Source: Methylomicrobium sp. (GTDB taxonomy: Bacteria; Pseudomonadota; Gammaproteobacteria; Methylococcales; Methylomonadaceae). Taken from it: 55,957 nt of DNA. Both the position numbers and the translations under genes were made by a program. Shown one piece after another: positions 27,497 through 37,028 of the stretch. Each line of letters starts with the position of its first letter. The stretch's first letter is position 1. The stretch spans positions 1 through 55,957 of the forward strand of contig JAGXSU010000133.1 of the NCBI GenBank assembly GCA_018333785.1, given 5' to 3'. Below the pieces are notes generated by a model. The model was not told the origin of the DNA. It saw only the letters and a program-made list of their open reading frames with translations, and ran no database searches.

Positions 27497-29884
27497 TCAG
27501 GCGCCTTCCTCTTTATCTTCTTCATTCGTCATATCCGATATGGCTTTCAAGCGCAAAATAGCTTTGTAGTTAACGCTATTCTCCGGATAGTTGCCTTCTT
27601 CGTCGGTTGCTCCGGCAGACTGACCCATCAGTATTTCCAGAGTTTCATCGACATTTGAAACCGTATAAACACTGAATAATCCTTGGGCGACAGCGTCTAC
27701 CACTTCCTTCATGAGCATCAGATTACGTTGATTCGCTTTAGGAACAATGACGCCCTGCTCACCGTTTAGCCCGCGAGCCTGACAAAGCCTGAAAAACCCT
27801 TCTATTTTTTCATTGACCCCGCCTATTGCCTGCACCTCACCGTATTGATTGATGGAACCGGTCACAGCAAATGTTTGTTTGATTGGTGTCAATGTCAAAG
27901 CCGAAATCAGACTGCACAGCTCAGCCAGAGAAGCACTGTCGCCGTCAATATAACCGTAGGATTGCTCTATCGCGATGCTGGCGGAAATGGCCAGAGGAAA
28001 TTGCTGCGCGTAACAATGTCCCAAATAGCCGGTCAGGATCATCACCCCTTTGGAATGCAAGGCCTGTCCCAGTTCCACTTCCCGCTCAATATCGACTATC
28101 CCGCGGGAGCCCGGATAAACCGTTGTGGTTATACGGGCAGGGGCACCGAAACTGCTGCCGCCGATTTCAAGCACCGTAAGACCGTTCACTTTGCCGATGG
28201 CACCGCCTTCGGTATCAATCAGAATAGTGCCGTCCAGCATTTCTTCGAGTATCGCTTCAGAAATTCGCCCGTTGCGATGTTCTCGCGCCGCCAACGCTTT
28301 TTCTACAAACTGTTTATCGATGACATCAACAACCGCCTGCGTACTTAATAAGTTGGCTTCACCTATGATTTCCAGCGAATCGTTGATATGCGCAGACAAG
28401 CGGCGCTGATGCTCTGCCTGACGGCAACTGTGCTCGATAAGTCTTTCAATCGCGCATCGTGTAAGTGGTTTTGCTCCGGAATCAGCAGCTTGCTTAACCA
28501 TCAATGTCGCAAACTGCTGAATGGATAACGGCGTAATTTTGATATGGTCATCAAAGTCGGCCAATATCCTGAACATTTCGTTAAATTCATTATCCAGTTC
28601 TTGCAACAAGTAATAGATATCCCTGGAACCGACCAGGATCACTTTTATATTGAGCGGAATAACTTCCGGCTTAAGCGTCATGGTATTGATGCCCAATTCA
28701 GAATAAGGCGACTCGATTTCAATTTTGCCGGATTTCAACGCCCGTTTCAGGCCTTCCCAAACAAACGGGTAGTTCAACAGTTTATCGGCATCAAGAATCA
28801 GATAACCGCCATTGGCCTTATGCAGGGAACCGGGGCAGATGCGCCGGTAATTGGTGACCAAGGTGCCTTGCTCATTCTGATATTCGATGCGGCCAAACAG
28901 GTTTTGATAGATAGGATGGGGTTCGTAAATGACCGGTGCGCCGCTGCCCTGCTTGTAATCGAGGAGAATGTTAGGCGCGTAGCGCTCGACAAGCAACTGG
29001 CGTTTGGTTTGATTATCCCGGGAATCCATGAATGGCAGATTCGCCAGTTCAATGGCAATGCTGTTACGCAAATCTTTTTTAATTTCAGCCAGATAAGTGA
29101 TGACATCATCAATATTCTGATACTGCTTTTTCAACTCTTTAAACAGCGGCGTAATCGCTTGTGTAATCGTTAAATCGTCCAGTTCCCGGATGTCCTTAAC
29201 CATCGCCCGGCGCCATTGCGGCAATTCCAGCAACACATCGCTCAGAAAATTTTCCAGTATTTCCACCTGGGCTTTAAAAGCCTCGCGCTCTTCCTGAGGA
29301 AGCTGGGTAAACTGATCTTCGTCCAGGGATTTATTATCCCGAACGGGGAGAAAGGTGATCGTTTCGCTCTCCCGATAAACCGCAATTCCTGCCTCCTGCG
29401 CCCGGTTCTCAACCTGACTCAATGCAGCATTATATTTCTGATTGAACGCCCGTTCTATGGCGCTCTTTTTTTGCTGGTACGTCGGGCTTTCAAAAACAGC
29501 GGGAAATGTCGCCAGTAAATTATCGATTAATTTATCAATGTCTTTACTGAATTTTGCACCGACGCCCGCCGGTAATTCGATGGCAACGGGTTCACGAAGA
29601 TTTTCAAAATTATCGACATAAGCAAAACTGGGCGGTGCAGCGTGATGTTGTGCCAGACTGTCCAGATGGCTGGTAATCATCGACAGACGCCCCGTACCAG
29701 GCTCTCCCATGACATAAATGTTATAACCGGAATTCTGCATGCTGACGCCAAATTCCAACGCCGATTGCGCCCGGGTCTGTCCCAGAATGGGGGGTTGGGA
29801 TTTGGTGGTCAGCGAATAATCAATTTCCTGGAGATCGATGGTTAATCTCAGGACTTCCGGAGCAAGGGGAAAATGTTCGGACAT
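27497..29884 (-). CDS. Lon-like ATP-dependent protease (AAA_32, S16)
   Basis: This 795-residue protein has an N-terminal AAA_32 ATPase region and a C-terminal Lon (S16) protease domain. The catalytic dyad is visible as S650 in YIDGDSAS and K693 in GGVNEKIEGF. The Walker A-like loop at about 60-66 reads GEPGTGR, with arginine where lysine is usual; the Walker B-like segment is ANGGYLILDADKLL near 357-370. There is no transmembrane segment, which distinguishes it from archaeal LonB, and it lacks the LonA N-domain. These proteases (related to E. coli YcbZ) are presumed to act in cytoplasmic quality control, with unknown substrates. It is a lone gene on the minus strand. Confidence 0.88.
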   Translation of the reverse strand: MSEHFPLAPEVLRLTIDLQEIDYSLTTKSQPPILGQTRAQSALEFGVSMQNSGYNIYVMGEPGTGRLSMITSHLDSLAQHHAAPPSFAYVDNFENLREPVAIELPAGVGAKFSKDIDKLIDNLLATFPAVFESPTYQQKKSAIERAFNQKYNAALSQVENRAQEAGIAVYRESETITFLPVRDNKSLDEDQFTQLPQEEREAFKAQVEILENFLSDVLLELPQWRRAMVKDIRELDDLTITQAITPLFKELKKQYQNIDDVITYLAEIKKDLRNSIAIELANLPFMDSRDNQTKRQLLVERYAPNILLDYKQGSGAPVIYEPHPIYQNLFGRIEYQNEQGTLVTNYRRICPGSLHKANGGYLILDADKLLNYPFVWEGLKRALKSGKIEIESPYSELGINTMTLKPEVIPLNIKVILVGSRDIYYLLQELDNEFNEMFRILADFDDHIKITPLSIQQFATLMVKQAADSGAKPLTRCAIERLIEHSCRQAEHQRRLSAHINDSLEIIGEANLLSTQAVVDVIDKQFVEKALAAREHRNGRISEAILEEMLDGTILIDTEGGAIGKVNGLTVLEIGGSSFGAPARITTTVYPGSRGIVDIEREVELGQALHSKGVMILTGYLGHCYAQQFPLAISASIAIEQSYGYIDGDSASLAELCSLISALTLTPIKQTFAVTGSINQYGEVQAIGGVNEKIEGFFRLCQARGLNGEQGVIVPKANQRNLMLMKEVVDAVAQGLFSVYTVSNVDETLEILMGQSAGATDEEGNYPENSVNYKAILRLKAISDMTNEEDKEEGA

Positions 29885-30104
29885 GGATAAAGGGACTCGA
29901 CAGCAAACAAACCGTTGATTCTACCATTTAAGCCGGGAATTATGTTTAACCTGTCGCCTCGTCATGAGCGAAAAGAGCCGTTGACGCTCATAAAAGTACA
30001 ACCGATTTTGATTTTAGTGACAAGCCTGAAACCCAAACAAAGCCCGGCAGCCTTTATAGGGCTTGATTCCGGCTGAGCTATTTTGATGATAAAGCGGCAA
30101 ATAA

Positions 30105-31685
30105 TCAGTTTTTTCCGTCATTGAATTGTTCGACCATGATATCCAGCGTTCTGCTGAGTTCTGACAAGTCTTCGCAGGATCGGCCCGCTTTAGCTGCGTG
30201 ACTGGAAGTTTCCTGAGAAAGCCTGTCAATAGCGGCAATATTTCGGGCTATTTCTGCGGAGACAGCATGCTGTTGCTCCGCCGCAGTTGCAATTTGCAAG
30301 GTCATGTCACTGATGGTGTTCACCGAATTATTGGTCTCAATCAATAGTTGTGTCGATATTTGGCCTTGTTCCGCGCTTTCAGAAGCTTTTCTGCGCACTT
30401 TAGCCATTTCTTCTACCGTCCTGCTAGTTCCCTGTTGCAAGGCCTGAATCATCGAATTGATTTCCTCGGTTGACTTTTGGGTACGTCCTGCCAAAGTCCT
30501 CACTTCATCGGCAACCACAGCAAACCCGCGCCCCTGCTCTCCTGCCCGAGCCGCTTCTATGGCTGCGTTTAAAGCCAGCAAATTCGTTTGCTCGGCAATG
30601 CTTTTAATCACATCCAGCACACCGCTGATATCCAGACTGTTTTTGGCCAAATGCTGAATGGCCGTTTCCGCGCCATCGATTTCTTGGGACAACGAGCTTA
30701 TCAAATCAAGTGTTTCAGTGACACGCGACAAGGTTTGCTTTGATTGGTGATTGGCGTCCGTCGCTGCTTTCGCGGCATTACTGGCGCTTCGGGCAACTTC
30801 ATCGATAGTACCGGTCAATTGCTGAACAGCACTGGCGATACTGTGTGTTCCTTGGAGCTGATGGTGCATGGCCGCCGTCACCTCGTTGACGGCAGAATTT
30901 GTCTCTTCGGCTTTTTGTAAAAGCGTTTCAGTTGACTGAGTCAGGCGCAGAATGATCGTTCTTGATTTTGCCTTAAGCAGTTTGAACGTCAGCAGTAATT
31001 GGCCTGCCTCCGTTTTATCCCGGGTATAGATATGTTGCATTAATGGATTGTTGACCTCATTCCTGGCCATCTGCACGACATCTTGGAGTGGCGAAAGAAT
31101 TATCCTGATGAGTAATGAAGAAACCAGTGTCACCAGGGTAAAAGAAATACCGGCCGATACCGGGCCGATTTCTCCAATTAGGAACAAGGCGAAAAACAAA
31201 ACAGCGAACAGCAATGCGTTGCCTAACATAATCCGACCGAGAATACCCAGGCGTCCGGGGTTAAGATCGGCTGATGTCCCTGTTTGTATGTTTTTATAAA
31301 GTTGTTCGGCGCGATCCAGAATTTCACGATCGGGTTTAACGCGAACCGATTCAAAACCGATAACCCGGCCTTTTTCGATACGAGGGGTGACAAAAGCATC
31401 AACCCAGTAATGGTCGCCGTTTTTGCAGCGATTTTTAACGATGCCCATCCAGGGTTTTCCCGCACTGATCGTTCCCCACATATCCGCAAAGGCTTCACTG
31501 GGCATATCGGGGTGCCGGACAATATTGTGATTATGATTCAGCAATTCATCTTCACTAAATCCGCTTAACTTGATGAAGTCAGGATTAACATAACTTATAA
31601 CGCCATTAGGGTCTGTAGCCGAAGTCAGAACCATTGCATTGGGGTAATCAATAGCGTTTTGGGTAACAGGAAGGTTCTTTCTCAT
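30105..31685 (-). CDS. Aer-like PAS chemoreceptor (methyl-accepting protein)
   Basis: This 526-residue protein has an N-terminal PAS domain (about 20-125) of the Aer type, including NIVRHPDMP and [12 protein letters not shown], then two adjacent hydrophobic segments (about 153-195), a HAMP-like region and a C-terminal signalling domain. The CheA/CheW-binding hairpin tip is [20 protein letters not shown]. It lacks a large periplasmic domain, as in redox/energy sensors such as E. coli Aer. It probably directs aerotaxis or energy taxis, with FAD in the PAS pocket inferred. No che genes are nearby. Confidence 0.9.
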   Translation of the reverse strand: MRKNLPVTQNAIDYPNAMVLTSATDPNGVISYVNPDFIKLSGFSEDELLNHNHNIVRHPDMPSEAFADMWGTISAGKPWMGIVKNRCKNGDHYWVDAFVTPRIEKGRVIGFESVRVKPDREILDRAEQLYKNIQTGTSADLNPGRLGILGRIMLGNALLFAVLFFALFLIGEIGPVSAGISFTLVTLVSSLLIRIILSPLQDVVQMARNEVNNPLMQHIYTRDKTEAGQLLLTFKLLKAKSRTIILRLTQSTETLLQKAEETNSAVNEVTAAMHHQLQGTHSIASAVQQLTGTIDEVARSASNAAKAATDANHQSKQTLSRVTETLDLISSLSQEIDGAETAIQHLAKNSLDISGVLDVIKSIAEQTNLLALNAAIEAARAGEQGRGFAVVADEVRTLAGRTQKSTEEINSMIQALQQGTSRTVEEMAKVRRKASESAEQGQISTQLLIETNNSVNTISDMTLQIATAAEQQHAVSAEIARNIAAIDRLSQETSSHAAKAGRSCEDLSELSRTLDIMVEQFNDGKN

Positions 31686-31922
31686 GATAGCCCCATAGTT
31701 AGTTTCATGTTTCCAAAGAGTGAAGTGCCAAACAGCTGTAGCTTAATTCTCCTGCAAAAAGCTTAGCTGATATTGCATTCCACGCAGAATAAGATTCATA
31801 TCACTTGTTCGGGTGTTTATGGGTAAGAAGCTTGACGCAATCCGGAAATTCAATAGCGTTCGCATGAGGCGTTGAACGTTTGCAGCGGCATCATCCCGGA
31901 TTTCGCTTAAGCTTCATCCCGG

Positions 31923-32783
31923 CTACTTTTTGTCCCGCTTCAAACGGTAAAGCGCCGAAATATCCTCGTCACCAAAACCTTGAGCCATCAATTGTTCATA
32001 ATCTTCCACCGTCTTATCCGACAGCGGTATGGCTGATCCTGATTTTTCAGCCATGTGCCGGCAAATGTTCAGGTCTTTGTGGTGCAGCGCCAGCTTGAAG
32101 CCCGGAGCAAAAGTGCCCTGGGTCATTGTGAGGCCCCGGTGTTCCAGAAACCAGTTGCCTGAGGCGCCACCGGAAATGACATCGACGACTTTATCCATGG
32201 GCAAGCCTTGTGCCTGGCCAAACGCCAACGCTTCGGTGACAGCCTGGCTGATGCCTGCGCACATGATTTGATTGACCGCTTTGGTCGCCTGACCCATGCC
32301 TACCGGACCCATGTGGACGATGCGTTTGGTCATCGCGGCCAATACCGGACGAACGCGCGCCAACGCGTCGACATCCCCGCCCACCATCGTGACCAGTGTG
32401 CCGTTTTTGGCGCCTTCAACACCACCTGATACCGGCGCATCCAGAAAGTCAGCCTGCTTTTCGGCCAGAATGACTGACGCTTGAAGCGCAGTGTCGCTAC
32501 TCACGGTGGACATATCGATAACGACAGTCCCAGGTTTGATTGAGGTCGCAATCGCGTTAACCACCGCCAGCACATCCTGATCGGCTGAAATGCAGATCAG
32601 CACCACATCCACTACTTGCGCCAAATCGGCAGGATCAGTGTGTGCACTCACCTTAAGTTCATCAGCCAAATCCTGCGCTTTACTTTCCGTGCGGTTGTAT
32701 ACGGCGGCCAGCAACCCGGCTTTGGCCAGATTTCTTGCCATGCCCAAACCCATGGCACCCAAGCCGATCAAACCTGCTTTCAT
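31923..32783 (-). CDS. NAD(P)-dependent beta-hydroxyacid dehydrogenase
   Basis: This 286-residue protein belongs to the 3-hydroxyisobutyrate / tartronate-semialdehyde reductase family. It has the Rossmann motif GLIGLGAMGLGMARNL at the N-terminus, the substrate motif DAPVSGGVEGAKNGTL, and the catalytic lysine in GMGQATKAVNQIM. I use ATG at 32783, which has TGGAG upstream; a longer in-frame start at 32822 would overlap speA. Possible substrates are 2-hydroxy-3-oxopropionate (glyoxylate metabolism, plausible in a methanotroph), succinate semialdehyde or 3-hydroxyisobutyrate. The sequence does not settle this. It begins 2 bases after the speA stop, so it is likely co-transcribed with it. Confidence 0.85.
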   Translation of the reverse strand: MKAGLIGLGAMGLGMARNLAKAGLLAAVYNRTESKAQDLADELKVSAHTDPADLAQVVDVVLICISADQDVLAVVNAIATSIKPGTVVIDMSTVSSDTALQASVILAEKQADFLDAPVSGGVEGAKNGTLVTMVGGDVDALARVRPVLAAMTKRIVHMGPVGMGQATKAVNQIMCAGISQAVTEALAFGQAQGLPMDKVVDVISGGASGNWFLEHRGLTMTQGTFAPGFKLALHHKDLNICRHMAEKSGSAIPLSDKTVEDYEQLMAQGFGDEDISALYRLKRDKK

Positions 32784-32784
32784 G

Positions 32785-34620
32785 TTATTTCTCCAGATAC
32801 GTGTATGAAACCAAACCGGCATCCAGTTCTTTCAGGTACATTTGGCGCAGTGTTTCGCTGATATCGCTGAGCGCCAGTTTTTGCCGGTACGCCGCTCTTA
32901 ATTCTTCCGGATTGATATGCACATAATCCAGCAAGTCACCGACATTTTCGCCGATCTGCAAGTCGGAAAAGTGGTAACCGTTGGGATCCAGCTCGATGTT
33001 GATTGAATGGGTATCGCCGAACAGATTATGCATATCGCCCAGGATTTCCTGGTAAGCCCCGACCATAAAAAAACCGATCAAATAGGGCTCATTTAAATCG
33101 ATAGCATGCACAGGCAAGGTTTTTTCAATATTCTGTCCGTCCACATAAAGGTCTATCACGCCATCGGAATCGCAGGTCAGATCTTGTAATACGGCGCGCC
33201 TATCAGGTTGCTCGTTAAGCCGGTGAATAGGCATGATGGGGAAAACCTGGTCTATGCCCCAAATATCGGGCAATGATTGAAACAGCGAGAAATTACAGAA
33301 CACTTTATCGGCCAGTTTCTCGTTAAGCTCGGCAAGAATGGATGATTCGCTGTGAATATTCGGGTTGAGCTGACTTTTGATTTGCTGAAAAACCTGGATC
33401 TGTTGTTGCTCGGCGGTTGCCAGTTCGGTCAAGCCGAGTTTACCTTGAGCGAATGCCTGACGCGCCTCGGCCAGGACGAATTGCGCATCATGATAAAGCT
33501 CGGCGATATTGTGTACCGGCTGCATCTCGGGTTCACCCGATTGACCGATATAGACTTCAAGATCGGTAACATTCGTGATCAGTACCGCATGATGCGCGGT
33601 CAGTGCGCGGCCGGATTCGGTAATAATGTTGGGGTGCGCGATGCCGTGTTCACTGCAGCTATCGGCGAAACTGCGAACGATATTTTGCGCGTACTCTTCC
33701 ATGCTGTAATTAATGGAACATTCCCGCCGCGAGCGGCTACCGTCATAATCGACGCCCAATCCACCGCCGGCGTCAACGGTATCAATGGGGGCGCCCAGTT
33801 TGTGCAACTCCACATAAAACTGACCGGCTTCTTTAAGCGCTACCTTGATATCACGGATGTTGGCGATCTGAGATCCCATGTGAAAGTGCATCAACTTCAG
33901 GCAATCCAGCAAGTTTTCTTGCTGGAGCCGGGTGATCAGATGCAGAAGATCGGCGGCATGAAAACCGAATTTGGATTTTTCGCCGCCGCTGTTCTGCCAT
34001 TTACCGGCGCTGATGCTCGATAAGCGCACACGAACGCCAAGCTGCGGCTTTATGTTGAGTTGCGCGGCTTCCTGCAAAATCATTTCCAGTTCCGATGGTT
34101 TTTCGATGACGATATAGACATTCATCCCCATCTTTAAACCAATCAGGGCCAAACGGATATACGCGCGGTCTTTGTATCCGTTGCAAACGATCAAACCGTG
34201 TTTGGATAAAGCCAGTATCGCCAGCAATTCCGGTTTGCTTCCGGCTTCCAGTCCGACATTGTCACTCGCCAAAATGCCCTCTATGACTTTACGCTGCTGA
34301 TTGACCTTGATCGGATAAACCGGCGTGTAATGACCCTGGTAGTGATTATTGCGGCAGGCTTTATCAAATGCTTGCTGCAATTGTCTGACCCGGTTTTTCA
34401 AGATATCGGTAAAACGAACCAGTACCGGCAACGACAGGTTTTTTTCTTTCAACGTTTGGGCGATTTCAAATAAATCCAGTTCCACCGGAAGATCCGGATC
34501 GGGTTTGACTGATACCCGTCCTGCTTTATTGATGGAGAAAAAGCCATCTCCCCAGTTGCCGATTGAGTAAACTTCCGCTGATTCTTCGATGGTCCATGGT
34601 TTTGATGGGTTAGGTTGCAC
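32785..34620 (-). CDS. speA: Biosynthetic arginine decarboxylase
   Basis: This 611-residue PLP enzyme converts arginine to agmatine, the first step of the arginine route to polyamines. The PLP lysine K105 lies in TPVYPIKVNQQRKV; the DVGGGLGVDYDG-like segment appears as DAGGGLGVDYDGSRS, and the C-terminal CDSDGVIDLYV holds the active-site cysteine. It is full length for SpeA. It is divergent from speE, with a 164-base shared promoter region. No agmatinase or agmatine deiminase gene is in the window, so the step to putrescine must be encoded elsewhere. Confidence 0.95.
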   Translation of the reverse strand: MQPNPSKPWTIEESAEVYSIGNWGDGFFSINKAGRVSVKPDPDLPVELDLFEIAQTLKEKNLSLPVLVRFTDILKNRVRQLQQAFDKACRNNHYQGHYTPVYPIKVNQQRKVIEGILASDNVGLEAGSKPELLAILALSKHGLIVCNGYKDRAYIRLALIGLKMGMNVYIVIEKPSELEMILQEAAQLNIKPQLGVRVRLSSISAGKWQNSGGEKSKFGFHAADLLHLITRLQQENLLDCLKLMHFHMGSQIANIRDIKVALKEAGQFYVELHKLGAPIDTVDAGGGLGVDYDGSRSRRECSINYSMEEYAQNIVRSFADSCSEHGIAHPNIITESGRALTAHHAVLITNVTDLEVYIGQSGEPEMQPVHNIAELYHDAQFVLAEARQAFAQGKLGLTELATAEQQQIQVFQQIKSQLNPNIHSESSILAELNEKLADKVFCNFSLFQSLPDIWGIDQVFPIMPIHRLNEQPDRRAVLQDLTCDSDGVIDLYVDGQNIEKTLPVHAIDLNEPYLIGFFMVGAYQEILGDMHNLFGDTHSINIELDPNGYHFSDLQIGENVGDLLDYVHINPEELRAAYRQKLALSDISETLRQMYLKELDAGLVSYTYLEK

Positions 34621-34784
34621 GTCTTGCCTCTGTTCCTAAATTTCGGTTACTTATCACGTTGTTGTGAATGGCGAAAGATCTTAAATTTGGAGAGGCTGAT
34701 TTGTACAGCGCTTCCCCTTATGTCACAAAATTCTAATATAATGCCCGTATTATTGTTTCATTTTAATTTCAGGAATTATCGCAC

Positions 34785-35630
34785 ATGAATCCCTCTGAAT
34801 GGTTTACCGAGCAAGTCCCCGGTGCCGAATCGGCTTTTTCATTAAAAATCAAACGTAAATTGCACGAAGAACAATCCCCGTTTCAATTTATCGAAATATA
34901 CGAAACCGAAACCTTCGGCAACCTGATGGTGATAGACGGTTGCACCATGGTCTCGACCCGGGATAACTTTTTCTATCATGAAATGATGAGCCATCCGGTG
35001 TTGTTCACGCATCCCAATCCCAAAAATGTCTGGATTATCGGCGGCGGCGATTGCGGAACCTTAAAAGAAGTATTGAAGCATCCAGGCGTTGAGCATGTCG
35101 TTCAGATCGATATTGATGAACGCGTCACCCGGCTGGCTGAAATTTATTTTCCTGAATTGTGTGAATCGAATGATGATCCCCGCGCCGAATTAAAATTTAT
35201 CGACGGCATCAAATGGGTAAAAGACGCCAAACCCGGTTCCGTTGACATTATTATCGTCGACAGCACCGACCCCATCGGACCGGCGGAAGGTTTATTCGGT
35301 GCCGAATTTTACCGTGATTGTTTCAATTGTTTGTCGGATACCGGCATCGTCATTCAACAAAGCGAGTCCGCTTTATACCATCTCAAATTAATGGGCGAAA
35401 TGCGTTCAGCCATGCAAGGCGCGGGCTTTGATCATCTGCAAACCGTGTTTTTCCCGCAATGTATTTATCCTTCCGGCTGGTGGAGCGCAACGATGGCATC
35501 CAAAGCCGATCTGGGTCATTTCAGAGAAATGGATGCCGCTAAAAAAGGCTTTGAAACCGTTTATTACAATAGCGATATTCATCGTGCGGCGCTTGCGCAG
35601 CCGGAATTTTTTAAGCGTGCTTTTGCGTAA
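34785..35630 (+). CDS. speE: Spermidine synthase
   Basis: This 281-residue enzyme transfers the aminopropyl group of decarboxylated S-adenosylmethionine to putrescine. Signatures are the N-terminal WFTEQ, NVWIIGGGDCGTLKEVLKH (cosubstrate loop, with C instead of the common G in GGGDG), the IDSTDPIGPAEGLFG-type motif (VDSTDPIGPAEGL) and WWSATMASK. E. coli SpeE has a comparable length. It is divergent from speA, and a MarR regulator follows 30 bases after its stop, probably in the same transcript. Confidence 0.95.
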   Translation: MNPSEWFTEQVPGAESAFSLKIKRKLHEEQSPFQFIEIYETETFGNLMVIDGCTMVSTRDNFFYHEMMSHPVLFTHPNPKNVWIIGGGDCGTLKEVLKHPGVEHVVQIDIDERVTRLAEIYFPELCESNDDPRAELKFIDGIKWVKDAKPGSVDIIIVDSTDPIGPAEGLFGAEFYRDCFNCLSDTGIVIQQSESALYHLKLMGEMRSAMQGAGFDHLQTVFFPQCIYPSGWWSATMASKADLGHFREMDAAKKGFETVYYNSDIHRAALAQPEFFKRAFA

Positions 35631-35660
35631 TAACTGCACGCTGTCCGGCGACAGGCTGGA

Positions 35661-36233
35661 ATGCGCGAATTAAGCACGTTCAAACTGATCGACAGAATCA
35701 CTACGCTCTTACGTTCTGAAGAGCGTAAGAGATATCTGGCGATGGGATTACAACCTATTCATGTGCAAATTCTGGAATATCTCGCGCAATGCAATAGACT
35801 GAGCGATACCCCGGCGGCAGTTACGGAGTATTTCGGGCTGACCAAAGGGACCGTATCGCAGTCTTTACAAGTCCTGGAACGCAAGGGCTATATAGAAAAA
35901 ACAGCTAATCCGCTGGATAGACGGATACTGCATTTAAACTTATCACCGGAAGGCCATGACCTGTTGGACGAAATACTGGGTATTAATATGCTACCCCATG
36001 CCTGCAAAACCCTGAATGACGATCAATTCGAGGAGATCAACAAAGCCTTGAATAAAGCCCTTATCGCCTTGCAAGCTGCTAATAACCTGAGAAGTTTCGG
36101 TGTCTGCCATACCTGTAAAAAAATGTCCGAGGTTGACAATCATTATCTGTGTGAACTGACACAAGAGCCTCTGAGCCAGGATGATACGAAGAAAATTTGC
36201 CGGGAACATGTTCTGACGGATTCAGCGGATTAG
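35661..36233 (+). CDS. MarR family regulator with C-terminal cysteine motif
   Basis: This 190-residue DNA-binding protein has a winged-helix domain (about 30-125) with recognition helix TKGTVSQSLQVLERKGYIEK and wing DRRILHLNLS. A C-terminal extension of about 45 residues carries four cysteines in the pattern CX2CX11CX15C (CHTC..., LCELTQEPLS..., ICREH), suggesting binding of zinc or an Fe-S cluster, or redox sensing. It follows speE by 30 bases and precedes ubiK by 46. Targets are unknown; neighbouring polyamine genes are candidates. Confidence 0.82.
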   Translation: MRELSTFKLIDRITTLLRSEERKRYLAMGLQPIHVQILEYLAQCNRLSDTPAAVTEYFGLTKGTVSQSLQVLERKGYIEKTANPLDRRILHLNLSPEGHDLLDEILGINMLPHACKTLNDDQFEEINKALNKALIALQAANNLRSFGVCHTCKKMSEVDNHYLCELTQEPLSQDDTKKICREHVLTDSAD

Positions 36234-36279
36234 CGTAAACTGTTACCATTACTTTTTAAATTATTTGAGCGAGTTTTTT

Positions 36280-36537
36280 ATGTTTGATCCAAAAGCACTT
36301 GATGAAATTGCGAGCCGTCTTGCCTACGCGGTTCCACCCGGCCTGAACAACCTTAAAGAAGACCTGGAAAAAAACTTCCATGCGGTTCTTCAAGGTGCGC
36401 TGGGTAAACTGGACTTGGTGACACGGGAAGAATTTGACGTTCAAAAAGCCGTGCTGGCTAAAACCCGTGCCAAATTGGAAGACCTGGAAAGCCGCGTAGC
36501 CGCCCTGGAAAACCCGAGTCAGCAACAAAGCAACTGA
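36280..36537 (+). CDS. ubiK: Ubiquinone biosynthesis accessory factor UbiK
   Basis: This 85-residue BMFP-domain protein (formerly YqiC) aids assembly of ubiquinone biosynthesis enzymes. It begins MFDPKALDEIASRLA and has the family pattern of an amphipathic N-terminal helix, VTREEFDVQKAVLAKTRAKL and a coiled coil LEDLESRVAALE that drives trimerisation. I use ATG at 36280; an upstream TTG at 36265 adds five residues not expected in the family. It stands between the MarR gene and the comM region. A 7-bp inverted repeat (36575-36581 / 36600-36606) with an 18-base loop downstream might be a weak terminator. Confidence 0.88.
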   Translation: MFDPKALDEIASRLAYAVPPGLNNLKEDLEKNFHAVLQGALGKLDLVTREEFDVQKAVLAKTRAKLEDLESRVAALENPSQQQSN

Positions 36538-36633
36538 GTTATTTCGCTGGTTTGATCCGCTTGATAACAGATACCCCTGGAAGTTGAATTTTCTCAGCCT
36601 CCAGGGTAATTAACCCTCCTTATATCGCACACT

Positions 36634-36756
36634 ATGTCGCTGGCAATCGTATACAGCCGTGGCCGGTCATGTATTTCCGCACCACTGGTTACTGTCGAAG
36701 TTCATATTGCCAACGGGCTGCCTGCCTTAAATATGACCACAAACATACTGAAATAA
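36634..36756 (+). pseudogene. comM: Duplicated 5' fragment of comM
   Basis: An ATG at 36634 opens a 40-codon frame whose first 32 residues (through GLPAL) nearly match the start of ComM. Similarity ends abruptly after residue 32, and the frame stops at 36754-36756 in unrelated sequence. The DNA from 36649 to 36728 is repeated at 37100-37179 with only 2 differences in 80 bases, while the sequences upstream of the two ATGs are unrelated. This is probably the original 5' end and promoter side of comM, severed by insertion of a small element that supplied a replacement 5' end. Confidence 0.85.
36649..36728 (+). repeat. Direct repeat, copy 1 (comM 5' segment)
   Basis: Left copy of the 80-base direct repeat; the right copy is at 37100-37179, with 78 of 80 positions identical. 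The two flank a 371-base unrelated stretch, as attL and attR would flank an integrated element. Identity ends sharply on the right side, at the boundary with the inserted sequence. Confidence 0.9.
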
Positions 36757-36812
36757 TAAATTATTGATGAAACATTATGCGTGTTTAGTTCAATAAAATG
36801 AATAAAGAGGGA

Positions 36813-36860
36813 GGGAGGAATCATCCTCCCCAAACTGGGGGCAAAGAACTGCCCTTTTTT
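36813..36860 (+). promoter_or_regulatory. Structured leader with terminator-like hairpin
   Basis: Three overlapping hairpins can form: A, a 7-bp stem GGGAGGA/TCCTCCC (36813-36830); B, CCCC/GGGG (36828-36840), which competes with A; and C, GGGCA/TGCCC followed by six T (36839-36860), an intrinsic-terminator shape that competes with B. A leader of this kind, 26 bases before a small gene with a strong ribosome binding site, resembles a transcription attenuator or the 3' end of a small RNA. No known riboswitch class was recognised. Confidence 0.5.
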
Positions 36861-36885
36861 ATTTTTGACTACCAAGGAGGAGACA

Positions 36886-37020
36886 ATGACGTCCCAAGGT
36901 AAAAAATTAGACGAGGTACTGGTTTACCTTAAGAGGGCAACCATAATTATAAATTTTCTTCAAGCAGTTCATAAAAACACGGACTGGATTATTGAACTTT
37001 TATCCAACTTGTCTAAGTAA
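36886..37020 (+). CDS. Small 44-residue protein in the comM insertion
   Basis: A 45-codon frame from ATG to TAA is preceded by an ideal ribosome binding site (AAGGAGGAG, 3 bases before the ATG) and followed by a strong hairpin at 37029-37048. The product begins MTSQGKKLDEVLVYLKR and ends IIELLSNLSK; it is mostly helical, slightly basic, with no signal or transmembrane segment. I do not recognise it. The translation signals and bracketing terminators suggest a real cargo gene of the inserted element, perhaps a regulator or a toxin/antitoxin component, but this is inference from context only. Confidence 0.6.
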   Translation: MTSQGKKLDEVLVYLKRATIIINFLQAVHKNTDWIIELLSNLSK

Positions 37021-37028
37021 GCAGTATT

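Noticed and set aside
28544-29173. Plus-strand open frame of 209 codons
   Set aside because: It lies entirely antisense to the well-supported Lon-like protease and has no recognisable domain or ribosome binding site.
33352-34023. Plus-strand open frame of 223 codons
   Set aside because: It is antisense to speA, whose motifs and length are clear; the composition is that of a shadow frame.
36813-36860. Known riboswitch (preQ1, fluoride or guanidine type)
   Set aside because: None of the conserved loop sequences of those classes is present; only the hairpins can be supported.
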